Counted from the stretch's first letter, positions 28,571 to 38,713 are shown. The stretch is DNA of 64,000 bases from DASPSM01 sp963800135 (GCA_963800135.1 CAWCZR010000003.1:372001-436000); one strand, 5' to 3'. Numbers and translations are program-made. Notes: generated from the letters alone by a model not told the origin.

Positions 28571-31500
28571 TCAGCGAGCCGCCGGCTGCGCCGGGGCACA
28601 CTTCGCCGTCTTCGCCAACGCCAGCTCTTTGACCGCTTTCAAGTCGAGCTTGCCCGTTCCCAAAATGGGAATCTCGGGGACTTCGATGAAGCTGTCGGCT
28701 GAGGGGAGCCAGAGGTTGGGGATGTCGGCTTCGCCGAGTTGCTTGAGCACTTCGTCGACCGGCTTCGACAGCCGCTTGTGGAGCACGATGATTCGCTCGC
28801 CCTTGTCGGGATCGGGAACCGCCGTCACCGCGATGCGGGCTTCGCCTTCGCCCTCTTCGTCGCTGGGGTCTTCGACAATCTTCTCTAACAGCTCCTCGAT
28901 GCGGATGTGCGGCACCATTTCGCCCGCGATCTTGGAGAAGCGGCTCTGCCGGCCGGTGATGTGGATGAAGCCGTCGTTGTCGATCTTGCCGATGTCGCCC
29001 GTGTTGTACCAACCGTCGTGAATGACTTCGGCCGTCTTCTCGGGCTTGTTGAGGTAGCCGGCCATCACGTTGGGCCCCTTGATCCACAACAGGCCGTCCT
29101 GATTAAGGCCCAGGTCGGCGCCCGTTTCCGGATCGACGATCTTGGCGGCGACGTGAGGAATCGCGCGGCCGATGGTCCCTTTGCGCTCCGCCTCGTCGGT
29201 TCCGCATGCGGCGCGGCTCTTGGGCACGTTGCAGGCGGCCAGGGGTGACAGCTCGGTCGTGCCGTAACCCTCGGTCGGGAAGATGCCGAACTTGTCCTCG
29301 AATTCCTTCGCCAGATCCTGCGGCAGCTTTTCGGCCCCGGTGATCACCAGGTTGACGGTGCGGAATTGTTCCTTCTCGCAACGCTTGGCGTAGCGCTTAA
29401 TGAAGGTCGGCGTGGCCGCGATGATCGTCACCCCGTACTTGTCGCACAGCTTGCCGATGACTTTCGCCTCGACCGGGTTGAAATGGTAAACGGCGGAAGG
29501 CTCGCCCGAGGCGATCAGCCACAGTGGAAACGTGTAGCCGAACGAGTGGAAGAAGGGGAGCACGCCCATCAGCACGTCTTCGCTGTTGAATCGTAACAGC
29601 TCATTGGCCGATTCGAGATTGGTGGCGATGTTCTTGTGCGTCTGCATCACACCTTTGGGCTCGCCGGTCGAGCCGGAGGTGAAGATCACGGTCATCATGT
29701 CGTCGGGCTTGATGTGCTGCATCCCCAGCATTCGCTCCAGCACAAAGGCGGGCAGCACGAACGCCTGGAAGGCGGCAATCAGCTTGTCGAGACGGGTGGC
29801 CTCTTTGCGGAGGTCTTCGAGCAGCACGACTTTGGCGTCGAGGTCGAAGGGACGCTTCTCCAGGAATCGGGCACTCGTCAGCACGTGCTTGATGCCCGCT
29901 TCGCGAATGCAGTGATTGACGTCCGGGTTGGAGAGCGTGTAGTTCAAGTTGACCGCCACGCGCGGCATCAGCGAGACGGCCAGGTTGGTGGCGACGCTGC
30001 CCACGGCCGGCGGCAACAGGATGCCGACCATCTTTTCGTCAGGCCCGATCACTCGCGAAATCAGCTTACGCAGCACGAGTCCGGCCGTCAGCAGCTTGCC
30101 CGCCGTGAGGTCGGCCGCCGGCCCGCTGGAGTCGGCCACTTTGAAACGGAAGCGGTTGCGTTTGAGTCGCCGAATGGCCTGGCGTTGCGGGACCAGAATG
30201 CGGTCTTTCCTTGCCTCCACGGCTTCAACTCCCAGGGTCTGAACGGCTTGGCGGACTTGGTTGAGGTCGTCGGGATCGGCGAGCGGTTTGCCAAACAGGA
30301 TGGAGACGGGGTAGGGCCAGCAGCGGGGCATCTTCCATAAAAACTTCCCGTCGCTGTAACTGAAGATACTACCCCAAAGCCCGTCCAGATACACCGGGAT
30401 CACCGGGCAGTCGGTCCCCTCGACAATTCGCAATAAACCGCGTTGGAACGGCTGCAATTGGCCCGTGCGCGTGATGCCTCCCTCGGCGAAAATGCAAACC
30501 AGATCCCCTTCCTTCAGGGCTTCCGTCGCCGTTTGGAGCGAGCGGAGCAGGGCCTTGGGCCCGTCGGTGCCGCGAATGGGGATCACGTTCCACATCCGCG
30601 TCAGCCAGTTGATCCACCAGCCCGAAACATAATCGGACCAGGCGATCATCCGGATCGGACGATTCGACACGAGGAGCAGCAACACGCCGTCCAGCCACGA
30701 AACATGATTGGCAACCAGCAGCGCGCCGCCGCGCTCCGGCAGATTCTTCAGGCCGCGAACGTGGAGCCGGTAAAAGAGCTTGCTCAGAATCCAGACGATG
30801 CAGCGGACCGTGGCCTGTGGGATCAGGCAAACGACGTAGATGGCAACGGGGACGGTGCCCAGACCGGCGACCAAGAAGATCGTCGCGGCCGACCAGTCCA
30901 GCTTCGCCTGCATCAACCAAAACAGGCCGGCAGCCACGAGCATGAAGCTGTAGGCGATAAAGTTGGCTGCGGCCAGAATCGTGCCGCGGGTTTTGACTTC
31001 ACTGCGCTGCTGCAAGTAGCTTTCGAGCGGGATGTCGAACAGGCCTGCCGAAACGCCCAGCACCGTCAGCCACACGCACGACCAGACGAAGGCGCGGTGC
31101 GTTGCCGTCGCCTCAACCGCGGGGTTGCCGGTGAGCGAGTGACCGGTGACGTAGAGCAGAAATGCGCTGACGCAGATGCCGGCCGCTCCCAGCGGCACGA
31201 TCCCCAACTCGACTTTGTCACCCGACCAGAGACCTGCTAGCACGCTTCCCACGCCGACGCCGACGACCAGCATCGCCAACAGTGGCCCGATGTTTTCCTG
31301 TCCGACCGCCAGGACCTTCGTCCCATACGAGTCGATATTCATCTGCGCCAGCGAAGCCAGGAACCAGAAGAAAGCAATGCCGAGCGCGGTGCGGAACAGC
31401 GTCCGATCACGGGCGAGCAATCGCAATTCGGAAAGCGTTCCGGTGACAATTCGTTTCGGAAAGCGGCGGGCGCGGTCGGCAATGGGCAGCGGGCGAATCA

Positions 31501-32221
31501 TCAGGCTGGCTCCCAGCCCCAACAGTGCCACGCTGATGAACGCCGTCGCTGCGCGAGCGACCGAGCTCAAGGTCGGCCCCACCGTCAGAATCGGCGTATT
31601 CCCATCGAACAGCTTCTGCATCTGGACGAAGAGCCCATTGCCGGCGACGAAACCGACCGCGGACGACACGATGGTCACCAGGCCCATCAAGCCGTTCCCC
31701 TTTGTCAGTTTCTCCGGCCGCAGGATTTCGGCGATCGAGCCGTATTTCGAGGGTGCAAAGAGCGCCGCCTGCGCCCCCATCAGCATCACCACGACGAACA
31801 GCAGGTGAATGCTGCCGACCAGGACGGCCAAGACCCCGAGGATCATCAGCACGACTTCGGCAATCTTGCAGCCGACGATCACGGTCCGCTTGCTGAAGCG
31901 ATCCGCAAGATAGCCGGCCGGCGCTGCCAGCAACGGGTAGGGCAGGGTGAAGCAAAACAGCCCCAGCGACAACGCCAGGGCCGAGCCGATCACGTCCTTC
32001 CCCAGCGGCACGACGAACCAACGAAACATGTTGTCGTTGAGCGTGCCCAGAAACTGGGTCAGCAACAGGCCGATGAAGCTCGGCGAGGCCAATCCGCCCC
32101 GTCCGCGCGGCTGCGATAACTCCGAATTCGCTTCCATATTCGCTTGATTCGAAACGGCCGAGGGCTCGGACACAGACCGACGACGTACGCTCGACCGGTC
32201 GTCTAAGGTGTTTGTGTTCAT
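28571..32221 (-). CDS. LplT-PlsC-acyl-ligase fusion (lysophospholipid transport and reacylation)
   Basis: A 1216-residue three-part protein. Residues 40-430: a 12-helix MFS permease like LplT (FLGTLNDNMFRWFVVPLGKD), a lysophospholipid flippase. Residues about 490-690: a PlsC-type acyltransferase with the HxxxxD catalytic motif in NHVSWLDG and a later FAEGGITRTG. Residues about 715-1200: an AMP-forming acyl-ligase (VIFTSGSTGEPKGVMQTHK, YGTTELSP, YNTGDIGKID, and the terminal ILGTGKLDLKAV with the catalytic Lys). This joins what E. coli divides between LplT and Aas: import of lysophospholipid, activation of fatty acid and reacylation at the inner membrane. The frame is complete over 3.6 kb. Confidence 0.92.
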   Translation of the reverse strand: MNTNTLDDRSSVRRRSVSEPSAVSNQANMEANSELSQPRGRGGLASPSFIGLLLTQFLGTLNDNMFRWFVVPLGKDVIGSALALSLGLFCFTLPYPLLAAPAGYLADRFSKRTVIVGCKIAEVVLMILGVLAVLVGSIHLLFVVVMLMGAQAALFAPSKYGSIAEILRPEKLTKGNGLMGLVTIVSSAVGFVAGNGLFVQMQKLFDGNTPILTVGPTLSSVARAATAFISVALLGLGASLMIRPLPIADRARRFPKRIVTGTLSELRLLARDRTLFRTALGIAFFWFLASLAQMNIDSYGTKVLAVGQENIGPLLAMLVVGVGVGSVLAGLWSGDKVELGIVPLGAAGICVSAFLLYVTGHSLTGNPAVEATATHRAFVWSCVWLTVLGVSAGLFDIPLESYLQQRSEVKTRGTILAAANFIAYSFMLVAAGLFWLMQAKLDWSAATIFLVAGLGTVPVAIYVVCLIPQATVRCIVWILSKLFYRLHVRGLKNLPERGGALLVANHVSWLDGVLLLLVSNRPIRMIAWSDYVSGWWINWLTRMWNVIPIRGTDGPKALLRSLQTATEALKEGDLVCIFAEGGITRTGQLQPFQRGLLRIVEGTDCPVIPVYLDGLWGSIFSYSDGKFLWKMPRCWPYPVSILFGKPLADPDDLNQVRQAVQTLGVEAVEARKDRILVPQRQAIRRLKRNRFRFKVADSSGPAADLTAGKLLTAGLVLRKLISRVIGPDEKMVGILLPPAVGSVATNLAVSLMPRVAVNLNYTLSNPDVNHCIREAGIKHVLTSARFLEKRPFDLDAKVVLLEDLRKEATRLDKLIAAFQAFVLPAFVLERMLGMQHIKPDDMMTVIFTSGSTGEPKGVMQTHKNIATNLESANELLRFNSEDVLMGVLPFFHSFGYTFPLWLIASGEPSAVYHFNPVEAKVIGKLCDKYGVTIIAATPTFIKRYAKRCEKEQFRTVNLVITGAEKLPQDLAKEFEDKFGIFPTEGYGTTELSPLAACNVPKSRAACGTDEAERKGTIGRAIPHVAAKIVDPETGADLGLNQDGLLWIKGPNVMAGYLNKPEKTAEVIHDGWYNTGDIGKIDNDGFIHITGRQSRFSKIAGEMVPHIRIEELLEKIVEDPSDEEGEGEARIAVTAVPDPDKGERIIVLHKRLSKPVDEVLKQLGEADIPNLWLPSADSFIEVPEIPILGTGKLDLKAVKELALAKTAKCAPAQPAAR

Positions 32222-32432
32222 CCCTCGACAGGCGCAACCGACGCCAAGAATATCACGCAGAAAAAGTGCCCAAAATCCGCCAAAAAGCCCGAAACTGCCG
32301 GATCAATCGATTTTTGCCGGTTCCTCCGGACACGAGAGATGCTCCCTAACTCGATCAATCGCCAACCGGAATCGGCGGACGGACCTCGATCGCCGGCCCG
32401 CGCCGGACCCTCTCAAGACACGCCCGAACTTC

Positions 32433-33410
32433 TCACGGCACGAAGGTGAACCGGCCGCCGTTGCGGGTGGCCAGCGGCTTGAGCGACTTTTCGGCCCGGG
32501 GATCGCCGATGGCGATCGTGTTCACCTCGACGACGGTTTGCCGCAGGGCATTCAAGTCGCCCTGCACATCGCGGGGAAACGTGCCATCGGTGAGTAAATA
32601 GATGACGTCCGGCCGCAGGCTCAAGGCCAGGTTGAGAGCCGGTCGCGGATCGGTCAGGCCCGCCGCCTCCACGGAGACGAGCCAGTTCAAATATCTCTGT
32701 TGGTTTGTTGGATAGGCGTTTTCCATTCCGTTGGCAGGCATCGGAATCGCGTGTTCGTTGAAAAAGATGATGAAAAACTGCTGCTCTTCCGTCATGCCGA
32801 GGATCGATTTGGCCAGCTCGATCTTCATCTGGCCGATCCGCGTGCGTCCTTCGCCCGCGTAGGGATGATTCATGCTGTTGGACGCGTCGACGACGAAAAC
32901 GATCCGCCGTCCCGAAGCGCCGAGCCCGAAGAAACTGGTTTTATGTCCGCCGCCGCGTCCTGATCCGCCGCTGGAATCGCCATCGGTGGCCGGCCCTTTC
33001 TGGCCGATCGCCGCGCCGACAATGTCGGTCAACCCGCCGCGCGTTCGCGTGTCGCTCGACCAGAGCGAGCCCAAAGGCTGCGCGTTCATCGCCAGCCGCA
33101 CCTGCGACGAGCGGCTCTCGACGCCGGCGAGCCCGGGCGGCTCGTTGGGCAATCCCTGGCCGGTCCCCAGCGGACCGGCGTCGGCCGTGTTGTCGCTGCC
33201 GGCCGGGGTAACTTCAATCAGGCGTGCCGACGACAGGGTGGCGACTTCGCCCGCTTCGGCGGCCGGCAGTGCACCTTCCAGAGTGTCGGCCGATGGGCCC
33301 GACGCCCGCAGTTGAATGGCAAACAACGCGGCCCCCACGAGCAGCAGCGCGTGCAGCGCGGCCGATGCCGTCATGGCATAGTGCCATGGTCGGGGGGCGA
33401 GCTTGGGCAT
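32433..33410 (-). CDS. von Willebrand factor A domain protein, membrane-anchored
   Basis: After ATG 33410 (MPKLAPRPWHYAMTAS) comes a membrane helix, a Pro/Gly/Ser linker of about 130 residues, and a VWA domain over the last 175 residues. The metal site (MIDAS) is DASNS in 'IVFVVDASNSMNHP', with TDP and 'LLTDGTFP' as the other contributing loops. Such proteins bind partners through a divalent ion at the surface. A start at 33467 would add a hydrophilic extension. The gene stands alone on its strand. Confidence 0.82.
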   Translation of the reverse strand: MPKLAPRPWHYAMTASAALHALLLVGAALFAIQLRASGPSADTLEGALPAAEAGEVATLSSARLIEVTPAGSDNTADAGPLGTGQGLPNEPPGLAGVESRSSQVRLAMNAQPLGSLWSSDTRTRGGLTDIVGAAIGQKGPATDGDSSGGSGRGGGHKTSFFGLGASGRRIVFVVDASNSMNHPYAGEGRTRIGQMKIELAKSILGMTEEQQFFIIFFNEHAIPMPANGMENAYPTNQQRYLNWLVSVEAAGLTDPRPALNLALSLRPDVIYLLTDGTFPRDVQGDLNALRQTVVEVNTIAIGDPRAEKSLKPLATRNGGRFTFVP

Positions 33411-33786
33411 AGTGGTGGCGAACACGTGCGAAATGATTGGGAAACGGCCCCGGAAGACACACGGCAAACTCGATCCTGATTGCCGAATCTTCCTATCCTT
33501 CTTGCTTTATTATACTGCCCGCCTGCTTTCGAGTCGCACCCCTGCTTCCTGGACCGGCGCAAGCGGTGGAAAGCCAAGCGGGTCAGCTGAGGTCATCGCG
33601 GCACAAACGGACAGGCGGAGGGCGGGCCGCAAATCAGATTTCGACCCGCTGGAGAAAGCTCGTTAATGTGAATCCGGCAATCCGGTTATGATGATTCCAA
33701 CGGGTTTTGTGCCCGCCTCGGGAAGCTCGGATGGCCGCGAACCCGGGAACGAACGACCGGCACCCAGCCAGGATCGGCGATTCAAT
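33411..33786. other. Intergenic, no gene seen
   Basis: This is a divergent gap between the VWA and DCC genes. It has an AT-rich patch (33505-33525, TTGCTTTATTATACT) that could be promoter DNA; no repeat or operator is clear. Confidence 0.35.
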
Positions 33787-34278
33787 ATGGATATCCGCGG
33801 ACCACAATTGGCTTCGCCCCAATCGAGCCCGCCCGCGGCAGCCGTGGAAGGGGCTCCACGGACTGCGTCCGCATCCTCCGGCGGTGACGGGCCGATCGTC
33901 TTTTTTGACGGCGTTTGCGGGCTGTGCAATCGCTTTATCGATTTTGTCATCAAGCGAGATCGGGCGGGAGTCTTTCGCTTTGCGCCGCTGCAGGGAGAAA
34001 CGGCGCAGGAGCGACTGCCGGCAGCCGACGTGCGCGACGTTAACACGATGGTGCTCGTCGACGAGCAGGGAGTCTTTCGCAAGTCGACGGCCGCGACACG
34101 AATTCTCGTGCGGTTGGGCGGAGTGTGGGGTCTAATCGGCGGCACATTGCGGCTCGTGCCCCGTCCACTGCGCGACGTCGGCTATTCGCTCGTCGCGCGG
34201 TACCGCTACGCGATTTTCGGCAAGAAGGAAACCTGCCGGATGCCAACGCCGACAGAGCGAGCCCGTTTTCTGCCGTGA
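33787..34278 (+). CDS. DCC-family (DUF393) thiol-disulfide oxidoreductase-like protein
   Basis: A 163-residue protein with a thioredoxin-like fold. The family hallmark is FFDGVCGLCNRFIDFVI, the DxxCxxC motif, followed by a strand with FRFAPLQGE and the basic-hydrophobic segment LVPRPLRDVGYSLVARYRY. ATG 33787 is used; a longer frame to 33688 is possible. Members are small, soluble, presumed redox proteins of uncertain partner. Downstream lies a membrane protein gene 28 bp away on the same strand. Confidence 0.85.
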   Translation: MDIRGPQLASPQSSPPAAAVEGAPRTASASSGGDGPIVFFDGVCGLCNRFIDFVIKRDRAGVFRFAPLQGETAQERLPAADVRDVNTMVLVDEQGVFRKSTAATRILVRLGGVWGLIGGTLRLVPRPLRDVGYSLVARYRYAIFGKKETCRMPTPTERARFLP

Positions 34279-34306
34279 GAGCCGTCTCCCTCCACGTCAC
34301 ACAGCG

Positions 34307-35510
34307 TTGATGAACGAAACCCTCACCGTCCGACGTTTGTATCGCGTCTTTCCAGCCGGCGCTTGCCTGGCGCTTTGCGCTCTGCTCGGTTTTGTGCAGT
34401 GGCTGTGCTTGGGCGTGGCCGGCGCACTGGGCACACTTTTACTGGTGGGGATCTCTATTGGGTATGCATTGGCCGTCGGATCGCTGATCGTGCACCTGCT
34501 GTATTGCTGGCGGCATCGGCTGCAAATCGACAGCAGGCGGATCGTCAATCGGGGCTTGCTTGGGGTAACCGAAATCTGCCTGGCGGACGTCACGGATGTC
34601 GACTGGATTCTGAATGGCTTCGGCGGCGTCGTGCTCAAAACGAATTTCGACAAAGTGTCGGTCCTTTTCGCCCGCTATTCGCCCGACGCGTCGCTACGAA
34701 TGATCCAATTTCTGCGGGAGGCGTTAGCAAAGTCGATACAGCAGGAATGGAACGGCTTCTGCCTCAGAATTGCCATTCCGCTACGAAACCCCGACAGCGA
34801 CACCCGGCAGTCTGAAGTCGTGTTTTCCCGCGCCCAGTTTGATCGGCTGTTCTCATCGCTATTTTTCGCCGACCTGGCGGTCGCGGCGTTGTATTGGCGT
34901 TGGGTGGGGATCCTCGGTAATTGGACGATCACGGTTCTGCCGTTGGCACTGACCGGTCTCTTCTGGGTCACTGTTCGTTACTTCGTTCCCGTTCGGACCG
35001 TGACGAAAGACGGTTGGTTTCCACTGGCGTTATTTGTCGATGTGCTCGTTGATCATCTCGCGTGGGCGTTCCGTTTGTTCGGTCTCGTCATGCTTTGTTG
35101 TGCACTCCTTGTCGGAATTCCACGGGGGCTCGAGCTTGCGGCCGTCGTAGTTGTGACCGCGGGGATTTTCGAGTTGGTTCGACGGTCGCTCAAGCATTGG
35201 AGGAATCACAAAGAGCAGCGAGATTACGACCTGGCGCACTCCGAGACGGCCGTTCGCGAATGGGAGTTGCTGGATCAGGGGCAGCGCTGGAACTTAGACA
35301 ACCAGAGGGGCCCTCCGCCGAACGGCCGTTTCTTGCCTTTAGTCGCAGAGGGTGAGCGCTCTCTGCGAATTCGCGGCGATCGAAGGCTGGGCGCACAGCC
35401 GTGTTTTCCTGCTGTGCCGCGCGCCGCCATCCACTACACTAAGCGCCAGCGCTACGACACTTTCGCACCTCGGTCCCTGCCTGCTGTTCAGAAACAGAAA
35501 GTCGTCGCCG
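34307..35510 (+). CDS. Membrane protein with PH-like domain, C-terminus uncertain
   Basis: The protein starts with two hydrophobic helices (ACLALCALLGFVQWLCLGVAG, LLLVGISIGYALAVGSLIV), followed by a PH/bPH-like segment (HRLQIDSRRIVNRGLLGVTE) and four or five more helices (residues about 180-300). I do not recognise a family. After about residue 310 (HSETAVREWE) the translation loses protein character and the frame stays open to 35926, overlapping the next gene by 415 bp. The true end is probably before 35510, lost through an indel near 35270. The end coordinate given here is therefore a limit, not a stop codon. Confidence 0.5.
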
Positions 35511-37232
35511 ATGTCCGTCGAATCGAAAAACGCCAAAACTGCGACTGCAACCAATCCAGTGGACCAGGCGCGTGCTATCCCCGCGACGCCTGCCAAGCGC
35601 TCCTCGGCTTGGCGGTACGGCTTGCTGATCGCCTTCTTGGCGATCGGCGTCGCGCTCATATCCTACATCTGGATCCACAACGCGGGCGACGGGACCAAGC
35701 AGGTGATGTACACCTGGTGGACCGCACCGGCGATCGTGTTCGGAGTGTTGCTCTGGTGGCTGTTCCTCTCGGGATTCACCTGGAAGGCTCGCCTGGCGGT
35801 GCTGGGACTGCTGATCGTGGCCACCCTGGGATTCGGGCGGTTTTACCGGCTCAAGGAATTCAGCGGCGACATGGTGCCGCACTTCGAGCGGCGCTCAATC
35901 CCGTCCGCCGAACAGCGATCGGCTGACTATTGGCGCAACGAGAAGAGCACAGTCGTCTCGAGCGCCGACGGAAAACCCGCCTCGACCTTCGTGGAAAAAC
36001 TGGAAATCGGCCCGGAGGACTGGCCGCAATTTGGTGGGGCCCACGTCGACGGGCGGTCCGCCGCGCGGATTCGCACGGATTGGGCGCAGCAGCCGCCGCG
36101 ACAAGTTTGGCGGCACCCGGTCGGCGCCGCCTGGTCGTCATTTGCGGTGGTCGGCAATTACGCCTTCACGCAGGAACAGCGGGGCACCGACGAAGCGGTC
36201 GTCTGCTACGACGCGCGCGACGGGAAACACATCTGGGCTCACCTCGATCCGAATCAGCGCTTCGACCAGACGATGGCAGGCATCGGGCCGCGGGCGACGC
36301 CGACCGTCTACGACTCGCGCGTCTACACGTTCGGGGCGACGGGCATTCTCAATTGCTTCGCCGCCAAAAACGGCATCGTGCTCTGGTCGAAGAACGCCGT
36401 CGAGGACGCCGGGGTGAAGCCGTTGCAGTTCGGCATGGCGGGCTCGCCACTCGTGTATGACAAGCTGGTCGTCGTCAATCCGGGCGGTCCGCGGCAATCG
36501 CAGGACGGAACGGAATCGAGTGGCCGCGCCGTCATCGCCTACGACCGGCTCACCGGCAAAGAGGTTTGGGCGGCCGGCGATTACCAGGCCGCTTATACGA
36601 CGCCCATCCTGGCGACGCTCGGCGGCGTCAAGCAGGTCGTCATCGTCGACGGTCTCGGCGCGGCCGGCCACGACGCCGCCACGGGCAAGCAACTCTGGCG
36701 TACGCCCGTTTGGACCAACCAATTTCATAACAACTGCGCCCAGCCGATCGTCGGCAAAGACGCCGGCAGCGAAACCGCGCTCTTCTTGAGCAGCGGCTAC
36801 GGCACCGGCAGCATTCTGTTCGACGTGAAGAAAACGGACGACCGGTGGGGCGTCAGCGAACGCTGGCAGGCCCCCAACAAGTTCAAGCTCAAGTTCAATT
36901 CGGGCGTCGTCCGCGATGGCGTCATCTACGGCCTCGACGAGGGAATTTTGGCCTGCTTCGACCTGTCGACCGGCAAGCAGCGCTGGAAGCGGGGCCACTA
37001 CGGCTACGGCCAGATCCTGATGTTCGAGAATGTGCTGTTCGTGATCTCCGAAGAGGGAGACGGCATTCTCGTGGACGTCTCGCCCAGCAACGCACAGGAG
37101 CTGACCCGCTTCCACGCCGTCGACGGCAAGACCTGGAACCACCCGGCCTACAGCAACGGCCGCCTGTTCGTCCGCAACGGCGAAGAAGCCGCCTGTTACG
37201 ACCTGGGCCCGCTGCAGACGGCCTCGCGGTAG
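35511..37232 (+). CDS. PQQ-binding-like beta-propeller repeat protein
   Basis: ATG 35511 is chosen because the upstream frame is not protein-like. The N-terminus has three membrane helices (about residues 30-110), then a propeller of PQQ-like blades: AVVCYDARDGKHIWAHLD, GILNCFAAKNGIVLWSK, VIAYDRLTGKEVWAAGDY, ILACFDLSTGKQRWKRGHY. Each blade has the characteristic Trp and the Asp/Gly turn. Proteins of this kind in planctomycetes are found outside the cytoplasm and rarely bind PQQ. Function unknown; it is 574 residues and intact. Confidence 0.85.
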   Translation: MSVESKNAKTATATNPVDQARAIPATPAKRSSAWRYGLLIAFLAIGVALISYIWIHNAGDGTKQVMYTWWTAPAIVFGVLLWWLFLSGFTWKARLAVLGLLIVATLGFGRFYRLKEFSGDMVPHFERRSIPSAEQRSADYWRNEKSTVVSSADGKPASTFVEKLEIGPEDWPQFGGAHVDGRSAARIRTDWAQQPPRQVWRHPVGAAWSSFAVVGNYAFTQEQRGTDEAVVCYDARDGKHIWAHLDPNQRFDQTMAGIGPRATPTVYDSRVYTFGATGILNCFAAKNGIVLWSKNAVEDAGVKPLQFGMAGSPLVYDKLVVVNPGGPRQSQDGTESSGRAVIAYDRLTGKEVWAAGDYQAAYTTPILATLGGVKQVVIVDGLGAAGHDAATGKQLWRTPVWTNQFHNNCAQPIVGKDAGSETALFLSSGYGTGSILFDVKKTDDRWGVSERWQAPNKFKLKFNSGVVRDGVIYGLDEGILACFDLSTGKQRWKRGHYGYGQILMFENVLFVISEEGDGILVDVSPSNAQELTRFHAVDGKTWNHPAYSNGRLFVRNGEEAACYDLGPLQTASR

Positions 37233-37259
37233 GCTGCCTGCAAGGTCACCGTTCGCCGC

Positions 37260-38423
37260 TCACTTCGCCTTGGCGGCCGATTTGACGTCGGCCTTCGGCT
37301 CGCTGAGCTGCTTGGAAAGCTCTTGCGCCTTTTGGGTGGCTTCTTCGGCCTTCTTGGCCGCTGCCTCGGCCGCCTTCTTCGCTTCCTGGGCCTTGGCGGC
37401 TTGGGCGTCGGCGGCTTTCTTGGCCTCGTCGGCCGCGTGCTTCGCAGCTTCGGCGGCCTTCATGGCCTTGGCGGCTTGCTTCTTCACGTCGAATTCCTCG
37501 AGCTGAACGACGGCCTTGGCGGCCGATTTCTCGGCCTCTTGGACCTTCTTCTTCGCGGCAGCCACCGTCTTCTTCGCCTCAGCCGCTTTCTTGGCGGCGA
37601 CGTCGTGCTGCGCCTTCTTCGCGTCGACCATCTTCTGCACGGCTTCGAGCAGCTTGGTCACGTCGGCCAGTTCGGTCTTCGCGGCCAGCGCCGCAGCCGT
37701 GGCGCCCTCGGCTGTCTTTTCGAGGTCGGGCAGTTTGCCCGACGCGCTCTCGACCGACTTCTTCGTCTCGGCCACGAGGAGCCGGGCGTCCTCGAAGGCG
37801 CGGTGACGCTCGAGGGCGGCCCGCCGCATGTCGAGTTGCGGATCGGGCACGATTTCGATGCCGGCGATCGCCCCCTTCAGCTTGTTGATTTCGTCCTGCG
37901 ATGCCTTCGTTTCCCAGACGAACAGCTTCTTGAGCTTCTTCAGCCCGGCCAACTGCTCGAGCCCGGCGTCGCTGACGCTCGTCCCATATAAGTTGAGATA
38001 CTCGAGGTTGGTCAGCCCCTTGAGGTGGGCCAGGCCGGCGTCAGTGACCTTCGTCCGCTCCAGGTGCAGGCGGACCAGCGACGTCAGCTTGCCGACCGTG
38101 GCCATGCCCGCATCGGTCACGTCCGTGCCCCGCAGGTTCAGGTGCACGACGTCCTTCAGCTCGGTCAGCGGCTTGAGCTGCTCGTCGGTGACCTTGCCGC
38201 CACTCAAGTGGAACGAGACTTCCAAATGCGGGTCGTTCTGCGCCAGCTCCATGACCTGGCCGCCGGTCTCCTTGATCTTGGCGATGGCCTTCGTCTCGGC
38301 CGGCGAGCGTTTGGGCGTTTTGTTGTCGTCGGCACGGGCCACGCAGGCCGCCATAGCGATCAATCCGCTCGCGATGAAACCGCTCGACACCAAACCAGTC
38401 GCCAGAGCAAAAGCGCGTCGCAT
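37260..38423 (-). CDS. Exported LRR protein with Ala/Lys-rich coiled-coil tail
   Basis: A 387-residue protein with a signal peptide (AFALATGLVSSGFIASGLIAMAACVARA) after ATG 38423. Residues about 40-195 contain five LRRs (VVHLNLRGTDVTDAGMATVG, LEYLNLYGTSVSDAGLEQLA), ending in the usual LFVWETKASQDEINKLKGAI cap. Residues about 205-385 form a low-complexity Ala/Lys/Glu helix, likely coiled coil, with many AAKKA/KAAEA words. The tail resembles basic histone-like or TolA-like linkers and may span the periplasm or bind anionic surface polymers; that is inference. The nucleotide sequence over 37320-37600 is strongly repetitive. Confidence 0.8.
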   Translation of the reverse strand: MRRAFALATGLVSSGFIASGLIAMAACVARADDNKTPKRSPAETKAIAKIKETGGQVMELAQNDPHLEVSFHLSGGKVTDEQLKPLTELKDVVHLNLRGTDVTDAGMATVGKLTSLVRLHLERTKVTDAGLAHLKGLTNLEYLNLYGTSVSDAGLEQLAGLKKLKKLFVWETKASQDEINKLKGAIAGIEIVPDPQLDMRRAALERHRAFEDARLLVAETKKSVESASGKLPDLEKTAEGATAAALAAKTELADVTKLLEAVQKMVDAKKAQHDVAAKKAAEAKKTVAAAKKKVQEAEKSAAKAVVQLEEFDVKKQAAKAMKAAEAAKHAADEAKKAADAQAAKAQEAKKAAEAAAKKAEEATQKAQELSKQLSEPKADVKSAAKAK

Positions 38424-38616
38424 GACCGAAATCCCTCGACCAATTCCCAATTAAGCTGCGGGAAAACCGCCCGCACATGCGGCTGCGCGGCCAAATTCTG
38501 CGGCTTTTTCCCTGCTCCACCAGTCTAACACGCCATTTGACCCGCGTGCAGCGAACCGCGGCCTTTCGCCGGCCCCAAACCGTCGCTCCAACCCGAGAAA
38601 CTCCGGCGGCCGGCGC

Positions 38617-38713
38617 CGTAGGGCAAACTGCCAGCTTGCCCGCCGATCTCCAGTCCACGATTCCAGGGCCCTCTGAAACGTGGAATAGGGGCAAACTGGC
38701 AGCTTGCCCTACG
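38617..38713. repeat. Palindromic repeat element, GTAGGGCAA family, paired copy
   Basis: A 97-bp element whose ends are inverted: CGTAGGGCAA at the left and TTGCCCTACG at the right. Each side carries its own hairpin (CAAACTGCCAGCTTGCCC and GGGGCAAACTGGCAGCTTGC), and the middle can pair TCCACG with CGTGGA. Related elements are at 41999-42036 and 44088-44181. Confidence 0.8.
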
